Part shown: positions 1-8,990 of the stretch, piece by piece | How positions within the stretch are numbered: position 1 is the first letter of the stretch | Layout of the letters: every line of letters begins with the position of its first letter | Notes under the pieces: generated by a model | The model's database searches: none | Seen by the model: the letters and a program-made list of their open reading frames with translations, nothing else | What the model was told of the DNA's origin: nothing | Made by a program: the position numbers and the translations under genes | NCBI RefSeq assembly: GCF_001020985.1 | Contig: NZ_CP011542.1 | Location: 1,364,001-1,428,000, forward strand | Source of the DNA: Corynebacterium mustelae | GTDB taxonomy: Bacteria > Actinomycetota > Actinomycetes > Mycobacteriales > Mycobacteriaceae | Length of the DNA: 64,000 bases | Direction of reading: 5' to 3'

Positions 1-2
1 CC

Positions 3-722
3 CTGAACCGGGAGGGGGTGGATAACGTGCTTGATGAAATCAACGAATTTGCCGTTGAACAGGCCCTCCGGTTGCGTGAGAATAATCCTGATGCTGGTTA
101 CGAAGTTGTTGCGTTATCGGCTGGCCCGAGCGGGTCAGAAGAAGCACTACGAAAAGCCTTGGCTATGGGGGCGGATCGAGCGGTCTTGCTGGCGGATCCA
201 GCGCTAGCCGGATCGGATGTTATTGGAACGGCTTGGGCATTGACTAATGCCATTAACCAGGTTCCCGATGTGGCGCTTGTTGTAGCGGGTAATGCCTCCT
301 CGGATGGTGCTATGGGGGCTTTGCCAGGAATCCTTGCGGAGTACCGGAATCAACCAGCATTAACATCTTGCAAGTCGGTGCAACTATCGGGTGAAATTGT
401 GCGCGGTGTTCGGGAGACTCATGATGGTGATTACGATATTGAGGCGTCCCTTCCTGCCATTGTGACGGTTACAGATAAAGCAGATAAACCTCGATTCCCT
501 AATTTCAAGGGCATTATGGCTGCTAAGAAGGCAGAAATCACCACGCTTAGTTTAAGCGAGATCGGGGTGGCGCCGGAGCAGGTTGGCTTGGGGCACGCAT
601 CCACCGCAGTTACCTCAGCGAACGCGCGGCCAGCACGAAGCCAGGGTGACGTGATTCGTGGTGACGCAGCGACGGCTGCACAGAAGATTGTTGATTTCTT
701 AGAGGCGGAGAACCTGCTGTAA
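3..722 (+). CDS. etfB: Electron transfer flavoprotein beta subunit, 5' truncated by window edge
   Basis: This is the beta subunit of the heterodimeric electron transfer flavoprotein, which passes electrons from acyl-CoA and related dehydrogenases to the respiratory chain and binds AMP. The reading frame is open to the left edge, and the codons before the first in-window GTG (LNREG, then VDNVLDEINEFAVEQAL) match the conserved N-terminal region of EtfB. The true start therefore lies upstream and about 20 residues are missing. The visible part is 239 residues, close to the usual 250-260. The ETF-typical stretch GAMGALPGILAEYRNQPALTSC and the lysine-rich KPRFPNFKGIMAAKK segment are present. etfA follows after 38 bases, as in mycobacteria (fixA-fixB). 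The two are probably co-transcribed. Confidence 0.95.
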   Translation: MNREGVDNVLDEINEFAVEQALRLRENNPDAGYEVVALSAGPSGSEEALRKALAMGADRAVLLADPALAGSDVIGTAWALTNAINQVPDVALVVAGNASSDGAMGALPGILAEYRNQPALTSCKSVQLSGEIVRGVRETHDGDYDIEASLPAIVTVTDKADKPRFPNFKGIMAAKKAEITTLSLSEIGVAPEQVGLGHASTAVTSANARPARSQGDVIRGDAATAAQKIVDFLEAENLL

Positions 723-760
723 CGCAGACCGGTCAGAAACGATTGTGAGGAGAATAATAT

Positions 761-1720
761 ATGTCTAATTCTTATGTTCTGGTCGAGTATTCCGGCGATC
801 AGGTTCTTGATGCTACAGCGGATCTCATTACCGCTGCCAAGGTTTTCGGTGCGGTAACGGCAGTTATCGTTTCCGCGCCCGGCGCGCACACCAAGCTTCA
901 CGATCAATTGCGTGCCATGGGGGCTGACGCGATCGTTGCAGCAGAAGCTGCGGATCTTGATTCGCGAATTGTGTTACCAGCTGTGGATGCGTTAAGTATG
1001 TTAGCCGCAGGTGCCCCTGCCCCGATTGTGTTGGATGCAGGAGCGCATGGCAATGAAATTGCTGGCCGGTTAGCTGCCCGACTGGCCTCGGGCGTATTGT
1101 GCGATGTTGTTGGCATTAATGCTGATAGAACTGCGGCTATGAGTATTTTTGGTGATTCCATTGAGGTGACCGCAGCGGTTGGTGGTTCCAGTCCGATTTA
1201 TACTGTTCGGCCTGGTGCAATTACCGCGACTGATAATGCGGCTGGGGCGGGGACGTTTTCCAGCTTCGCTCTTCCTGCCGCCACGGTTAAGGATGTCAAG
1301 GTTACCAATTTTGTTCCAGCCGCTAAAGGCGATCGGCCGGAGTTAACCGCTGCTAAGGTCGTTGTGGCTGGTGGTCGGGGAGTGGAGTCTGAAGATAATT
1401 TCCACACCGTTGTAGAGCCGCTTGCCGACGCGCTTGGGGGTGCGGTTGGTGCCACCCGTGATGTGGTTGATTTGGGTTGGTATCCGCCACAGTTCCAGGT
1501 GGGGCAAACGGGTGTGACTGTTTCTCCTGATGTGTATATCGGATTGGGGGTTTCCGGTGCGATTCAGCATACGTCCGGCATGCAAACAGCAAATAAGATC
1601 ATTGTGGTCAATAACGATGAAGACGCACCGTTTTTCCAGATCGCAGACTTAGGTGTCGTTGGTGATCTACATGAGATAGTGCCAGAAGTGGTTGCCGAAA
1701 TAGCTAGGCGGCGCGCTTAA
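761..1720 (+). CDS. etfA: Electron transfer flavoprotein alpha subunit
   Basis: This 319-residue protein is the FAD-binding alpha subunit of ETF and partners EtfB just upstream. The C-terminal FAD domain is recognisable: VVAGGRGVES near residue 202, the VGATRDVVDLGWYPPQFQVGQTG segment, then GVSGAIQHTSGMQ and NNDEDAPFFQIADLGVVGD, all signature EtfA motifs that hold the flavin. Length is normal for the family. The ATG at 761 has a GAGGAG ribosome site about ten bases upstream. A cysteine desulfurase gene starts 32 bases downstream, so the three genes may share one transcript. That order matches the mycobacterial fixA-fixB-iscS neighbourhood. Confidence 0.96.
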   Translation: MSNSYVLVEYSGDQVLDATADLITAAKVFGAVTAVIVSAPGAHTKLHDQLRAMGADAIVAAEAADLDSRIVLPAVDALSMLAAGAPAPIVLDAGAHGNEIAGRLAARLASGVLCDVVGINADRTAAMSIFGDSIEVTAAVGGSSPIYTVRPGAITATDNAAGAGTFSSFALPAATVKDVKVTNFVPAAKGDRPELTAAKVVVAGGRGVESEDNFHTVVEPLADALGGAVGATRDVVDLGWYPPQFQVGQTGVTVSPDVYIGLGVSGAIQHTSGMQTANKIIVVNNDEDAPFFQIADLGVVGDLHEIVPEVVAEIARRRA

Positions 1721-1751
1721 CCGGAATGTTGTTGGGCTGGGAGAGATACTG

Positions 1752-2882
1752 ATGCGATACTTCGATCACGCTGCGACTACTGTCATGCGGGAGTCAGCCC
1801 GGGAGGCGTGGTGTAAGGCGAGTTATGAATTCAACCCGGCTGGTCAATATCAATTGGGCAGGCGGGCGCGTAGCGTGCTTGAGGATGCTAGGGAACAGGT
1901 CGCTGCGCTTGTTGGCTGTGAGCCTATCGAAGTGATATTTACTGCTTCAGGTACGGAAGCAGACAATATTGCGCTTAAGGGTTTGTGGCGGGCACGCAGT
2001 GATGTGTCGTCACGGGTGATTAGCACCGCTATTGAGCATTCTGCGGTGTTTGATACTGTGAGGTATCTCGAAACTTTAGGTGCCAACCTTGAGTTGTTAC
2101 CAGCGGATTCTTCAGGTTTCGTCTATGACCCTGCGGATGTTTTCTCTGAACCAGCTGCGGTCGCTACGTGTATGTGGGCTAATAATGAAACTGGTGCGAT
2201 TCAAGACGTTGCGCAGTTTGGTGAGAAGTTAGCTCGTACTGGGACACCGTTTCATATTGATGCGGTTCAGGTTTTAGGAAAACTTCCGATTAAGTTTAGT
2301 GAGCTTAATGCCACTACCTTGGCTGGCAGCGGACATAAATTCGGTGGTCCGCGTGGGGCGGGAATCTTGATAGCTAAGCGTTCGCCTGCCCCGGAGCCTT
2401 TGTTTCATGGCGGTGGACAGGAGCGTGGTATTCGTTCCGGTACTGTCGATGTGGCTGGTGCAGCGGGGCTCGCTGCCGCGTTGCAGGAAGCTTGTGATGA
2501 GATGGATAGCCAACAGCGGCGACTTCGTGAGTTTAAGTGCTTGCTTATCGACGCCATCCAGGCAGCGGTTCCGGATGTGCAGCTTAATACCCCGCAGCAT
2601 TCGCTTTCTACTCACGTCAATATCAGTATTCCAGGTGCTGAAGGCGACAGTCTGATTATGTTGTTGGATTCCCATGGCATCGCCGCCAGTACGGGTTCGG
2701 CCTGTGCCAATGGTGTTAACCGTGCTTCACGGGTTTTGCTTGCCCAGGGGCTTTCGGAAAGCCTTGCGCGTGGCACGCTTCGACTCAGTATGGGGTATAC
2801 CACCACTGAGGAAGACGTCAACTATCTCATCGACAAGTTGCCAAAGGTCATCGCGCAAGCCAAACGTGCGGGCATGGCATAA
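1752..2882 (+). CDS. Cysteine desulfurase (NifS/IscS class)
   Basis: This is a PLP-dependent cysteine desulfurase of 376 residues that would turn cysteine into alanine and an enzyme-bound persulfide for Fe-S clusters and tRNA thiolation. Visible motifs are DHAATT at the N-terminus, GTEADNIALKG, AIEHSAV, the PLP-lysine box SGHKFGGPRGAGIL, and the active cysteine in STGSACANGV. The cysteine sits in the short class I type loop. mnmA, which needs this sulfur for 2-thiouridine, lies 3 kb downstream, and the same pairing is seen in mycobacteria, so a role as sulfur donor to MnmA is a reasonable inference. The gene ends just before a strong intrinsic terminator. Confidence 0.95.
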   Translation: MRYFDHAATTVMRESAREAWCKASYEFNPAGQYQLGRRARSVLEDAREQVAALVGCEPIEVIFTASGTEADNIALKGLWRARSDVSSRVISTAIEHSAVFDTVRYLETLGANLELLPADSSGFVYDPADVFSEPAAVATCMWANNETGAIQDVAQFGEKLARTGTPFHIDAVQVLGKLPIKFSELNATTLAGSGHKFGGPRGAGILIAKRSPAPEPLFHGGGQERGIRSGTVDVAGAAGLAAALQEACDEMDSQQRRLREFKCLLIDAIQAAVPDVQLNTPQHSLSTHVNISIPGAEGDSLIMLLDSHGIAASTGSACANGVNRASRVLLAQGLSESLARGTLRLSMGYTTTEEDVNYLIDKLPKVIAQAKRAGMA

Positions 2883-2888
2883 TTTCCT

Positions 2889-2930
2889 AAAAAGGCCGCT
2901 GTGATTATTTCTCATCACAGCGGCCTTTTT
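2889..2930 (+). terminator. Intrinsic terminator after the etf-desulfurase genes
   Basis: A near-perfect hairpin with 17-base arms (AAAAAGGCCGCTGTGAT and its complement) and an 8-base loop ends in a T run. It sits seven bases after the desulfurase stop codon. A second hairpin with almost the same arms lies 500 bases downstream. Confidence 0.92.
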
Positions 2931-3464
2931 GCATGGTCGGTCCGCTAGACTCACCCCGAACTCGACTTATTTTTCTCCTCAGCTAGGGAACGGATCTTTA
3001 CACCACGAATAGGTCGAGTGGCTCTTAGCCCGCCTGCAACGGTGTGCCGTGTTGGTGCGGATTTGTGCTGCTCGATTCTCTAATTTTCCGCAAAAAATGT
3101 GCTGGAAAACACCCAGTCGTGGAGTTTTCATTTCAGGACACCGGCTGGGCGAGTGTTTTGTTTACCTAACTTAGGTTTTCTCACCCCAAATCTGGTGCTC
3201 AGGTGCGGTCAAGTATGCTGGCCCGACACCCAACTCGACTCATTCGTGGTTCAGTGTTTGATTTTCGTGGCATAGGAGATGAATAAGTCGAGTTGGAATA
3301 ATGAGTCGGCACCGATCATCCGGATAGCTGGCGGTTTGTCATGTCCAATCGCAGGATTCGGCGTTGACGCATCGTAAGTCAGTTGCGCAATGGCTTTAAT
3401 TCGTACTAAAAAGGCCGCTGTGACTATTTCTCGTCACAGCGGCTTCTTGTGTGGTTATTGGGTT
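2931..3464. repeat. Intergenic region with two inverted copies of a ~66 bp palindromic element
   Basis: No gene is visible in this 530-base gap. It contains two ~66-base elements at about 2957-3022 and 3230-3297, in opposite orientation. Each is bounded by inverted AACTCGACTYATTC-like ends. The copies share the ends plus an ATTCGTGGT block and a GGAGA block, while their centres differ. A third element with similar ends lies at 54925-54992. A separate perfect palindrome, ACCTAA-C-TTAGGT, is at 3164-3176. The element could be a miniature inverted-repeat element or a structured regulatory repeat. I do not recognise a named family. Confidence 0.6.
3405..3445 (-). terminator. Intrinsic terminator of the corynomycolyltransferase gene
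   Basis: The hairpin has arms GGCCGCTGTGAC / GTCACAGCGGCT. Read on the minus strand it ends in a run of T, which suits the convergent gene ending at 3465. It is nearly identical to the terminator at 2889-2930, including the loop TATTTCTC, which suggests a duplication. Confidence 0.85.
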
Positions 3465-4814
3465 TTAGTCTGATTCTCCTTCTATGCCGAAACCACGGGC
3501 AAAGGTCGGCCAGGAATCCTTCATGTCGTTAACCCAGTAGTACCAGGTATGGACGCCAACGTTTCGGAACTTGAAGTCTGCTGGAATATCTAGCCGGTTT
3601 AATTTCACCCGAAGATCGTGGGTGCAGGCATTGGTGCCAGCCTCAATTAGCCCACCGACTACCGCGATGTCTGAGGAAGTGGTAAACGCAGCCAATGATG
3701 CCTCTTCTGCCTCGTTTTTAATCAGACCATTGAGCGTCTCTCGGTCGGAGATTAGACCGGAACCGTTGGAGACATAGATCTGGGAACCACGCAGACCCTC
3801 CGCCTGAATGAGGGCGTCGTGTTCAATGGCGCGTTGGCTGCCTTTGGGGCCGAATACGTTTTGTGGGCTAATTCCATCCCGGTCGAGGGTGAACTTGGTA
3901 AACAGCGATGGCAAGGTCTTGGATGTTGCTGCACACCCTGAGAACGACCCGACGGCGTTGTAGAAACCTGGGTTGCGGGCGGCTAACAGCAGAGATGATG
4001 TTGCCGACATAGACAGACCAGCAATGCCGCGCTTGTCGTTTGCCTGAATGAGATCATGGCTTTCTAACGGTTTTGGAAGTTCCTGGGTGAGAAACGTTTC
4101 CCAACGCTGTGGTCCCTTTATATATTCCGTACCGTCGACGTCCTCAGCCCAGTCGACGTAATAGGAGAATGCACCGCGCATCGGAATGACCACATTGATA
4201 TTTTTATCAAGGTAGAAATTGATCGTCTCGTTATAGCTGAGCCAGGTGGTCGACTGCTCGCCGCCACCTGCGCCGTTAAGCAGATATAGGATCGGACGAT
4301 TCGGTTCTTTTGCACGAATAACTGCCAACGGAATCGTGCGGTTATTCATCGAAGGGGAAGTAGCCGCAAACTCCATTACCCGCGGGCGCCCTTGGTTGTC
4401 GATGGCGCCTGAATAGTATTTGATCTTATCCCGCCACTTTTCATCGTTGAACTCGTGGACTATAGGTGCTGGAGGGTTTGCGGTAATCACCGATGGTTGG
4501 GCGGATGCCGCAGCGGCACGCATCCGATCAGCAAGCGGGGTGTTTTCGACCGTGGCGTCAGCGGTTGGGGTATCAGGATCAATCGCGTCACCTGGTTTAT
4601 TACCCGAGGACAACCCATCCTCAGAAAGCCCTGATCCGCTGTTTTCATCTGATTCTGGTGCCGGTTGCGTGCCAGCATCTGCATCTTTTGTTGCGTCCTG
4701 CACCGGCGTAACCACCGAAGGGGCGGTGGATTCTTGCGCCGAAACCACTGGCACAGTTCCTGCAGCTATCGCGATGCACGCTGTAAGTGCTGCGCCAAGA
4801 GCCAGTTTCCGCAT
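3465..4814 (-). CDS. Secreted corynomycolyltransferase / antigen 85-type esterase
   Basis: This 449-residue exported protein belongs to the antigen 85 / Cmt esterase family, which transfers corynomycolic acids to trehalose or arabinogalactan in the outer envelope. The N-terminus is a signal peptide (MRKLALGAALTACIAIAAGT, with likely cleavage after VSA). An acidic, Pro/Thr-rich stretch follows to about residue 115. The alpha/beta-hydrolase fold begins after that, with PILYLLNGAGGG for the oxyanion region, the family-typical WLSYNETINFYLDKNINVVIPM, and the nucleophile elbow GLSMS with Ser268. The C-terminal GVHTWYYWVNDMKDSWPTFARGFG supplies the catalytic His. The long acidic linker is longer than in mycobacterial Ag85. 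It is a single gene, convergent with the region upstream. Confidence 0.9.
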   Translation of the reverse strand: MRKLALGAALTACIAIAAGTVPVVSAQESTAPSVVTPVQDATKDADAGTQPAPESDENSGSGLSEDGLSSGNKPGDAIDPDTPTADATVENTPLADRMRAAAASAQPSVITANPPAPIVHEFNDEKWRDKIKYYSGAIDNQGRPRVMEFAATSPSMNNRTIPLAVIRAKEPNRPILYLLNGAGGGEQSTTWLSYNETINFYLDKNINVVIPMRGAFSYYVDWAEDVDGTEYIKGPQRWETFLTQELPKPLESHDLIQANDKRGIAGLSMSATSSLLLAARNPGFYNAVGSFSGCAATSKTLPSLFTKFTLDRDGISPQNVFGPKGSQRAIEHDALIQAEGLRGSQIYVSNGSGLISDRETLNGLIKNEAEEASLAAFTTSSDIAVVGGLIEAGTNACTHDLRVKLNRLDIPADFKFRNVGVHTWYYWVNDMKDSWPTFARGFGIEGESD

Positions 4815-4948
4815 GGGATTCCTTTCCGATGAGAAAATTTTTCTAATCAGTCTAAAGACACTACCAAAGTTCTACACAACCTATCGTCAAACAGGGAGGA
4901 AAGATTACGCTGCTTTAAAAATAATTCGTGCTCTGGCTACAGCCACAG

Positions 4949-5830
4949 TTAAACGTCGACAAGCACAGTTCCACCTTGCATAAACTCCCGAACCTCAGCC
5001 TCGTCCTTATACTGGGCAGGCACCGCTCCGCCTAGCAGCTGCCGGGTCAAAGCCGCTGCCATAGCATCACCACTGGTGGGAAGCGGTAATGTGGAGGCTA
5101 GCAAAATGATGTTGCCGTAGCGACGTCCTTTAAACATTGGCGGATCCGCGATTGCGGCGACATGCGGAAAAACCTTAGCCAATGTCATTAATTCCGACCG
5201 GGCAACAGTTAGCTCCTTATGATCACCACAATTTGCCACATATAACCCATTTGCTGCTAATGCTCGCGCAGCCATACGAGCGAACTGAATCGTCGTTAAA
5301 CTATGGGGAGTTATCGCGCCGGAAAACACATCTCGAATGATCACATCCCGGCTGTTTGGCTGCACCGATTCTAGTACTGTGCGGGCATCGCCTACCCGAA
5401 TTTTCACCCGAGGTGCGGCTGGAATCGGAAACCAGTCACGCACTAACGTCGCAAGCTTTGCATCGATCTCAACCACAGTATTGCGCGAGCTTGGGTAGCG
5501 ATCGGCAAAATGCCACGCCAACGTGCACGCACCTCCGCCCAGATGAGTAATCCGCAACCGGTCTGGATCAAGATTATTGTCAATGAATGCAGAAACACCG
5601 ATCGAAATCCAACGCATGTACTCATAGTCCAACTGGGCCGGATTATCCGAAATATGACTAGACGGCACCCCATTAACCAAAATTTCCCACGCGCCTGATC
5701 GATAAGCATCCGGCCGCAGTTCCACTGTCCCGGTGGATGTTTCATATATTCCCGCACAAGGTTGCGTGCCGGTAGTCTCCCGCCTGCTTTTCGACGCCGA
5801 ATGTTGCTGCTTACCACGCTTTCTGCCCAT
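4949..5830 (-). CDS. Spermidine synthase-like methyltransferase-fold protein
   Basis: This 293-residue protein has the Rossmann fold of the polyamine synthase family. [19 protein letters not shown] is the glycine-rich nucleotide loop, followed by VVEIDAKL (acidic residue at the end of strand 2), VGDAR, and [19 protein letters not shown]. In this actinobacterial subgroup the proteins are usually annotated as fused or putative spermidine synthase and lack proven aminopropyltransferase activity. I placed the start at ATG 5830 (MGRKRGKQQ), because the longer frame adds an implausible leader. The start-proximal SKSRR codons include one exact copy of the 13-base word discussed in the findings (5785-5797). 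The mnmA gene is divergent, 134 bases away. Confidence 0.8.
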   Translation of the reverse strand: MGRKRGKQQHSASKSRRETTGTQPCAGIYETSTGTVELRPDAYRSGAWEILVNGVPSSHISDNPAQLDYEYMRWISIGVSAFIDNNLDPDRLRITHLGGGACTLAWHFADRYPSSRNTVVEIDAKLATLVRDWFPIPAAPRVKIRVGDARTVLESVQPNSRDVIIRDVFSGAITPHSLTTIQFARMAARALAANGLYVANCGDHKELTVARSELMTLAKVFPHVAAIADPPMFKGRRYGNIILLASTLPLPTSGDAMAAALTRQLLGGAVPAQYKDEAEVREFMQGGTVLVDV

Positions 5831-5964
5831 GGTCGCCCATGGTAGTGCCTCAGCCACCACCACAGCTAACCGTAAACCGCAATTGCAAAACCGGACAGTT
5901 ATCGCAAATAATGAAACAACAGTTCCCACATCAACAAAAACAGATAACCAGAAAAGGAGAACTC

Positions 5965-7098
5965 ATGCGAGTGCTCGCAGCCATGAGCGGTGGCGTAGAT
6001 TCAGCAGTAGCTGCGGCCCGCGCAGTTAAAGCTGGACACGACGTCGTCGGCGTTCATCTTGCCTTAAGCCAGGACCCCCAAGCCGTCCGGGAATCTTCCA
6101 GGGGGTGTTGTTCCCTGGAAGATTCCGCCGATGCGCGCCGGGTCTGCGACAAACTTGGCATTCCGTTTTACGTGTGGGATTTCTCCGACCGATTCAAAGC
6201 CGACGTCATCGACGATTTCGTAGAGTCCTACGAACGCGGCGAAACCCCGAACCCGTGTTTGCGGTGCAATGAGAAAATCAAATTCGCCGCACTTTTGGAG
6301 CGAGGTATTGCCCTTGGCTTCGATGCTGTGGTCACTGGACATTACGCACGATTAACTCAGCCAGTCGACGGTGGGGACGGTTACCTTAGGCGGGGAATAG
6401 ACCCGGAAAAAGACCAATCCTATGTGCTAGGAGTTTTAGGCAGCCACGAAATCGCCCACTGCATGTTCCCGGTAGGCGATACTCTCAAACCAGATATCCG
6501 CAAGGAAGCCGCCAACTTAGGCTTCTCGGTGGCCAGCAAACCAGATTCTTACGATATTTGTTTCATCCCAGATGGCAATACCCAAGTATTTTTAGGCAAC
6601 CGGATCGGGATTCGTCGCGGCGTCATCGTCGATACCGCAGGCAATACCTTAAAAGAACACGATGGTGCCTGGAATTTCACCATTGGTCAACGCAAAGGCC
6701 TTGATATTAAGCAGCCCGCAGCAGATGGAAAGCCTCGATACGTCACTGATATTGACGCTGAGACCGGAACCGTGACCGTGGGATCACGTGATGATCTAGC
6801 AGTAGGGATCATCAACGCTGATCGGTTGAAATACCTGCACCCACTAATGCGCAGCGGAAACTTTGACTGCGAGGTTCAGGTACGAGCCCACGGCTCCGTA
6901 GTTCCATGCCGTGCCGAGGTAAATACAGGTACCGACCAGATGACACTGCGGCTAGAAAAGCCACTCTCCGGTGTGGCTCGAGGCCAAGCGGCAGTTTTGT
7001 ATCTGCCCGATGAAGAAGGAGACATAGTTTTAGGTTCCGGCACTATTTGCGGCACGGTATCGACTACAGCGTTGGCTGCGGAACCTGAAACGCAATAG
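5965..7098 (+). CDS. mnmA: tRNA-specific 2-thiouridylase MnmA
   Basis: MnmA installs the 2-thio group on the wobble uridine of tRNA-Lys, -Glu and -Gln, using ATP and sulfur relayed from a cysteine desulfurase. The 377-residue protein starts at ATG 5965, after an AAAAGGAGA ribosome site. The frame extends further upstream but that leader is not MnmA-like. Motifs seen are the PP-loop [11 protein letters not shown] at residues 7-17, [14 protein letters not shown] with the first catalytic cysteine (Cys98), GHYAR, and [11 protein letters not shown] with the second catalytic cysteine near residue 200. [13 protein letters not shown] marks the C-terminal domain. The next gene starts two bases after its stop. 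Confidence 0.96.
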   Translation: MRVLAAMSGGVDSAVAAARAVKAGHDVVGVHLALSQDPQAVRESSRGCCSLEDSADARRVCDKLGIPFYVWDFSDRFKADVIDDFVESYERGETPNPCLRCNEKIKFAALLERGIALGFDAVVTGHYARLTQPVDGGDGYLRRGIDPEKDQSYVLGVLGSHEIAHCMFPVGDTLKPDIRKEAANLGFSVASKPDSYDICFIPDGNTQVFLGNRIGIRRGVIVDTAGNTLKEHDGAWNFTIGQRKGLDIKQPAADGKPRYVTDIDAETGTVTVGSRDDLAVGIINADRLKYLHPLMRSGNFDCEVQVRAHGSVVPCRAEVNTGTDQMTLRLEKPLSGVARGQAAVLYLPDEEGDIVLGSGTICGTVSTTALAAEPETQ

Positions 7099-7100
7099 CC

Positions 7101-8108
7101 ATGACTGTCGTTGCGTATAACCTCGGCCCGATGCCGGGACGCTTAGCTACCGACCTTGTTGCAGCCGCAGATGTTATCACCAGTGAAACCGGCAGCTTGC
7201 GAACTTTTCCAAGACTACCTCACCGCGGGTTAGGCGGAGATTTGGTCGGCACCACATGTGCGCTTATTCCTCAGCTACCAGTTGAACCTGGGCCGCGCAG
7301 CTGGCGATTAAGCGCCCGGCCACAACTATTCACCCGCAGGCTGTGGGATCAAGTTCAACGCGACGGTGACATGGTGGAAGAGCAGTGGTCTGCCTCAACT
7401 GCTCCGGTGCAACTTGAAGTGCTCGGCCCGTGGGCATTAGCCACAGCGGTAGAGTTGCCCAACGGGCACCGGGCAGTAACGGATTCCGGTGCCCTACGAG
7501 ACATAACCGAGGTTTTAAGCCACGGAATAACCGAACACGCAGCCCAACTTGGTCGCAGATTCGGCAGTGTGGTCGATGTATTGCTGGTGGAACCGTGGTT
7601 GGCTCCGCTTGAGTCAGGAACCCTGCCCGGAACCTCCGATTTTGATGTGATTGCCCGGGTGCACGCCAAAGAACTCGGAGAACGTTTACATGCCGTGTGT
7701 TTGGCGCTGAGAGGTGGCGGAATCCGTACAGTGCGGATTTCCCAAATCGGCGTAACCCCAGTTCTCGACATCGCGCAGTTAGCCGCGGCAGACACCATGG
7801 TTTTGGAATTAGAGGCAATACATGGGGCCAGCATGCTTGATACCGTCGGTGAGATTCTTAGCGCTGGCATTTCTCTTGGTATTGGGTGCACCCTGCCAAA
7901 AGCTCGCCCGGAATTCGCCCGAGAAGTTGCGCTTAAGGTTGCATCGCTTTTCGACGAACTATCCTTCGGTCGCAGTCACATTACCGAAAAAGTAGAGATA
8001 ACCACCACCACATTTTTAGATTCCCTACCTCTTATCGATGCCGCCCATACTCTCCAAACAGCCCGGTTAGCTGCCGATATTTTAAACACCGACGCCGGAA
8101 ATCTTTAG
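7101..8108 (+). CDS. Conserved actinobacterial MetE/UROD-fold hypothetical protein
   Basis: This 335-residue protein is the positional counterpart of mycobacterial Rv3015c, which sits between mnmA (trmU) and ligA. It resembles the B12-independent methionine synthase / uroporphyrinogen decarboxylase TIM-barrel superfamily: LEVLGPWALA, LLVEPWLAPLESGTLPGTSDFDVIARVH, and a C-terminal LGIGCTLPK. The catalytic zinc site of MetE is not evident, so methionine synthase activity should not be assumed. The start ATG is two bases after the mnmA stop, indicating translational coupling. The function is unknown, but the conserved neighbourhood suggests a link to tRNA or sulfur metabolism (inference only). 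It converges with the exonuclease gene, with only six bases between stops. Confidence 0.75.
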   Translation: MTVVAYNLGPMPGRLATDLVAAADVITSETGSLRTFPRLPHRGLGGDLVGTTCALIPQLPVEPGPRSWRLSARPQLFTRRLWDQVQRDGDMVEEQWSASTAPVQLEVLGPWALATAVELPNGHRAVTDSGALRDITEVLSHGITEHAAQLGRRFGSVVDVLLVEPWLAPLESGTLPGTSDFDVIARVHAKELGERLHAVCLALRGGGIRTVRISQIGVTPVLDIAQLAAADTMVLELEAIHGASMLDTVGEILSAGISLGIGCTLPKARPEFAREVALKVASLFDELSFGRSHITEKVEITTTTFLDSLPLIDAAHTLQTARLAADILNTDAGNL

Positions 8109-8114
8109 TGGCGG

Positions 8115-8822
8115 CTAATCTGAATTTTGCATCGGCCAGGTGGTATTGACATCGGAGGCATCCCGCCCCCGACTTTCCAGGTATTTTTTCAAATCCGTTT
8201 GGGAGTTGTAATACCCGACCGCTTGAAACTCCATCAGCTCTTCCAATGTGAGATCCTTAATCCGCCCAGCAAACCGTCGTTTTGCCTGAACCCACGCAAT
8301 GCGCGCGGCAGCCAGAGCATCACTGGTCGCCTCATGGGCATTGTCCAACCGGACGTTATATTCCTCACATAAATCAGTTAAGGTGCGCTTACCCTTACGG
8401 TACGGATCAAGCACCTTATCCACAACGAAAGGATCATACACTGGTCCCGCTACCACAAACGAGGGTTCAAGCGAATGCAAAACTGTGAGATCGTATGCTG
8501 CGTTATACACGATCAAGGTGTAACCATCAGCCCACGCTTGCGAAATTTTCTCAAGAGTCTCTTTCAACACATCATCATGCGGCCTGCCATGCTGCTGCGC
8601 GTATTCTGTCGTTATTCCATGAACATTCGCAGCTGCCTCCGGAATCGGAATACCAGGATCAGCCAGCATCTCATAAGGATGAGCACCTTCAGAATCGACC
8701 CGAATTAACGCCGAAGTGACAATTCTTGCTTCAAACGGATTAGCCGATGTGGTTTCCAAGTCGAAACTTAACACCTTCATGGGATCGAATTGCGTTTGCA
8801 ACAGTTCAGTGGAGATTTCCAT
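8115..8822 (-). CDS. DnaQ-like DEDDh 3'-5' exonuclease
   Basis: This 235-residue protein carries the complete DEDDh exonuclease signature. ExoI has FDLETTSAN (Asp and Glu metal ligands), ExoII has YNAAYDLTVL, and ExoIII has NAHEATSDALAA with the HxAxxD arrangement. It also has the family HGITTEYA segment after ExoI. It would remove nucleotides from 3' ends of DNA or RNA. It stands alone rather than fused to a polymerase, as in the DNA polymerase III epsilon-like exonucleases common in actinobacteria. The C-terminal 60 residues are charged and have no recognised domain. The ATG at 8822 follows AGGAAG. Confidence 0.88.
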   Translation of the reverse strand: MEISTELLQTQFDPMKVLSFDLETTSANPFEARIVTSALIRVDSEGAHPYEMLADPGIPIPEAAANVHGITTEYAQQHGRPHDDVLKETLEKISQAWADGYTLIVYNAAYDLTVLHSLEPSFVVAGPVYDPFVVDKVLDPYRKGKRTLTDLCEEYNVRLDNAHEATSDALAAARIAWVQAKRRFAGRIKDLTLEELMEFQAVGYYNSQTDLKKYLESRGRDASDVNTTWPMQNSD

Positions 8823-8990
8823 AGTTACTTCCTTGACCTAACAATCAACTACCAGAGTGAATGGGGATGGTTACACCATAAAACACAACCCCAACATGGG
8901 GCGAAAGGCACCTAAAAGATCCGAGTTATATTAACGTGTCACTGAAAACCGCCAAGATCACGATGGAGAAAATAAGGGGAAGGAACATTC

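Noticed and set aside
3164..3176. Palindrome ACCTAA-C-TTAGGT as a DtxR site
   Set aside because: The half-sites are in the reverse order of the DtxR consensus, and no target gene starts close by.
7101..8108. Methionine synthase MetE
   Set aside because: Only half the length of MetE, and the zinc ligands are not evident. It matches the conserved hypothetical between mnmA and ligA.
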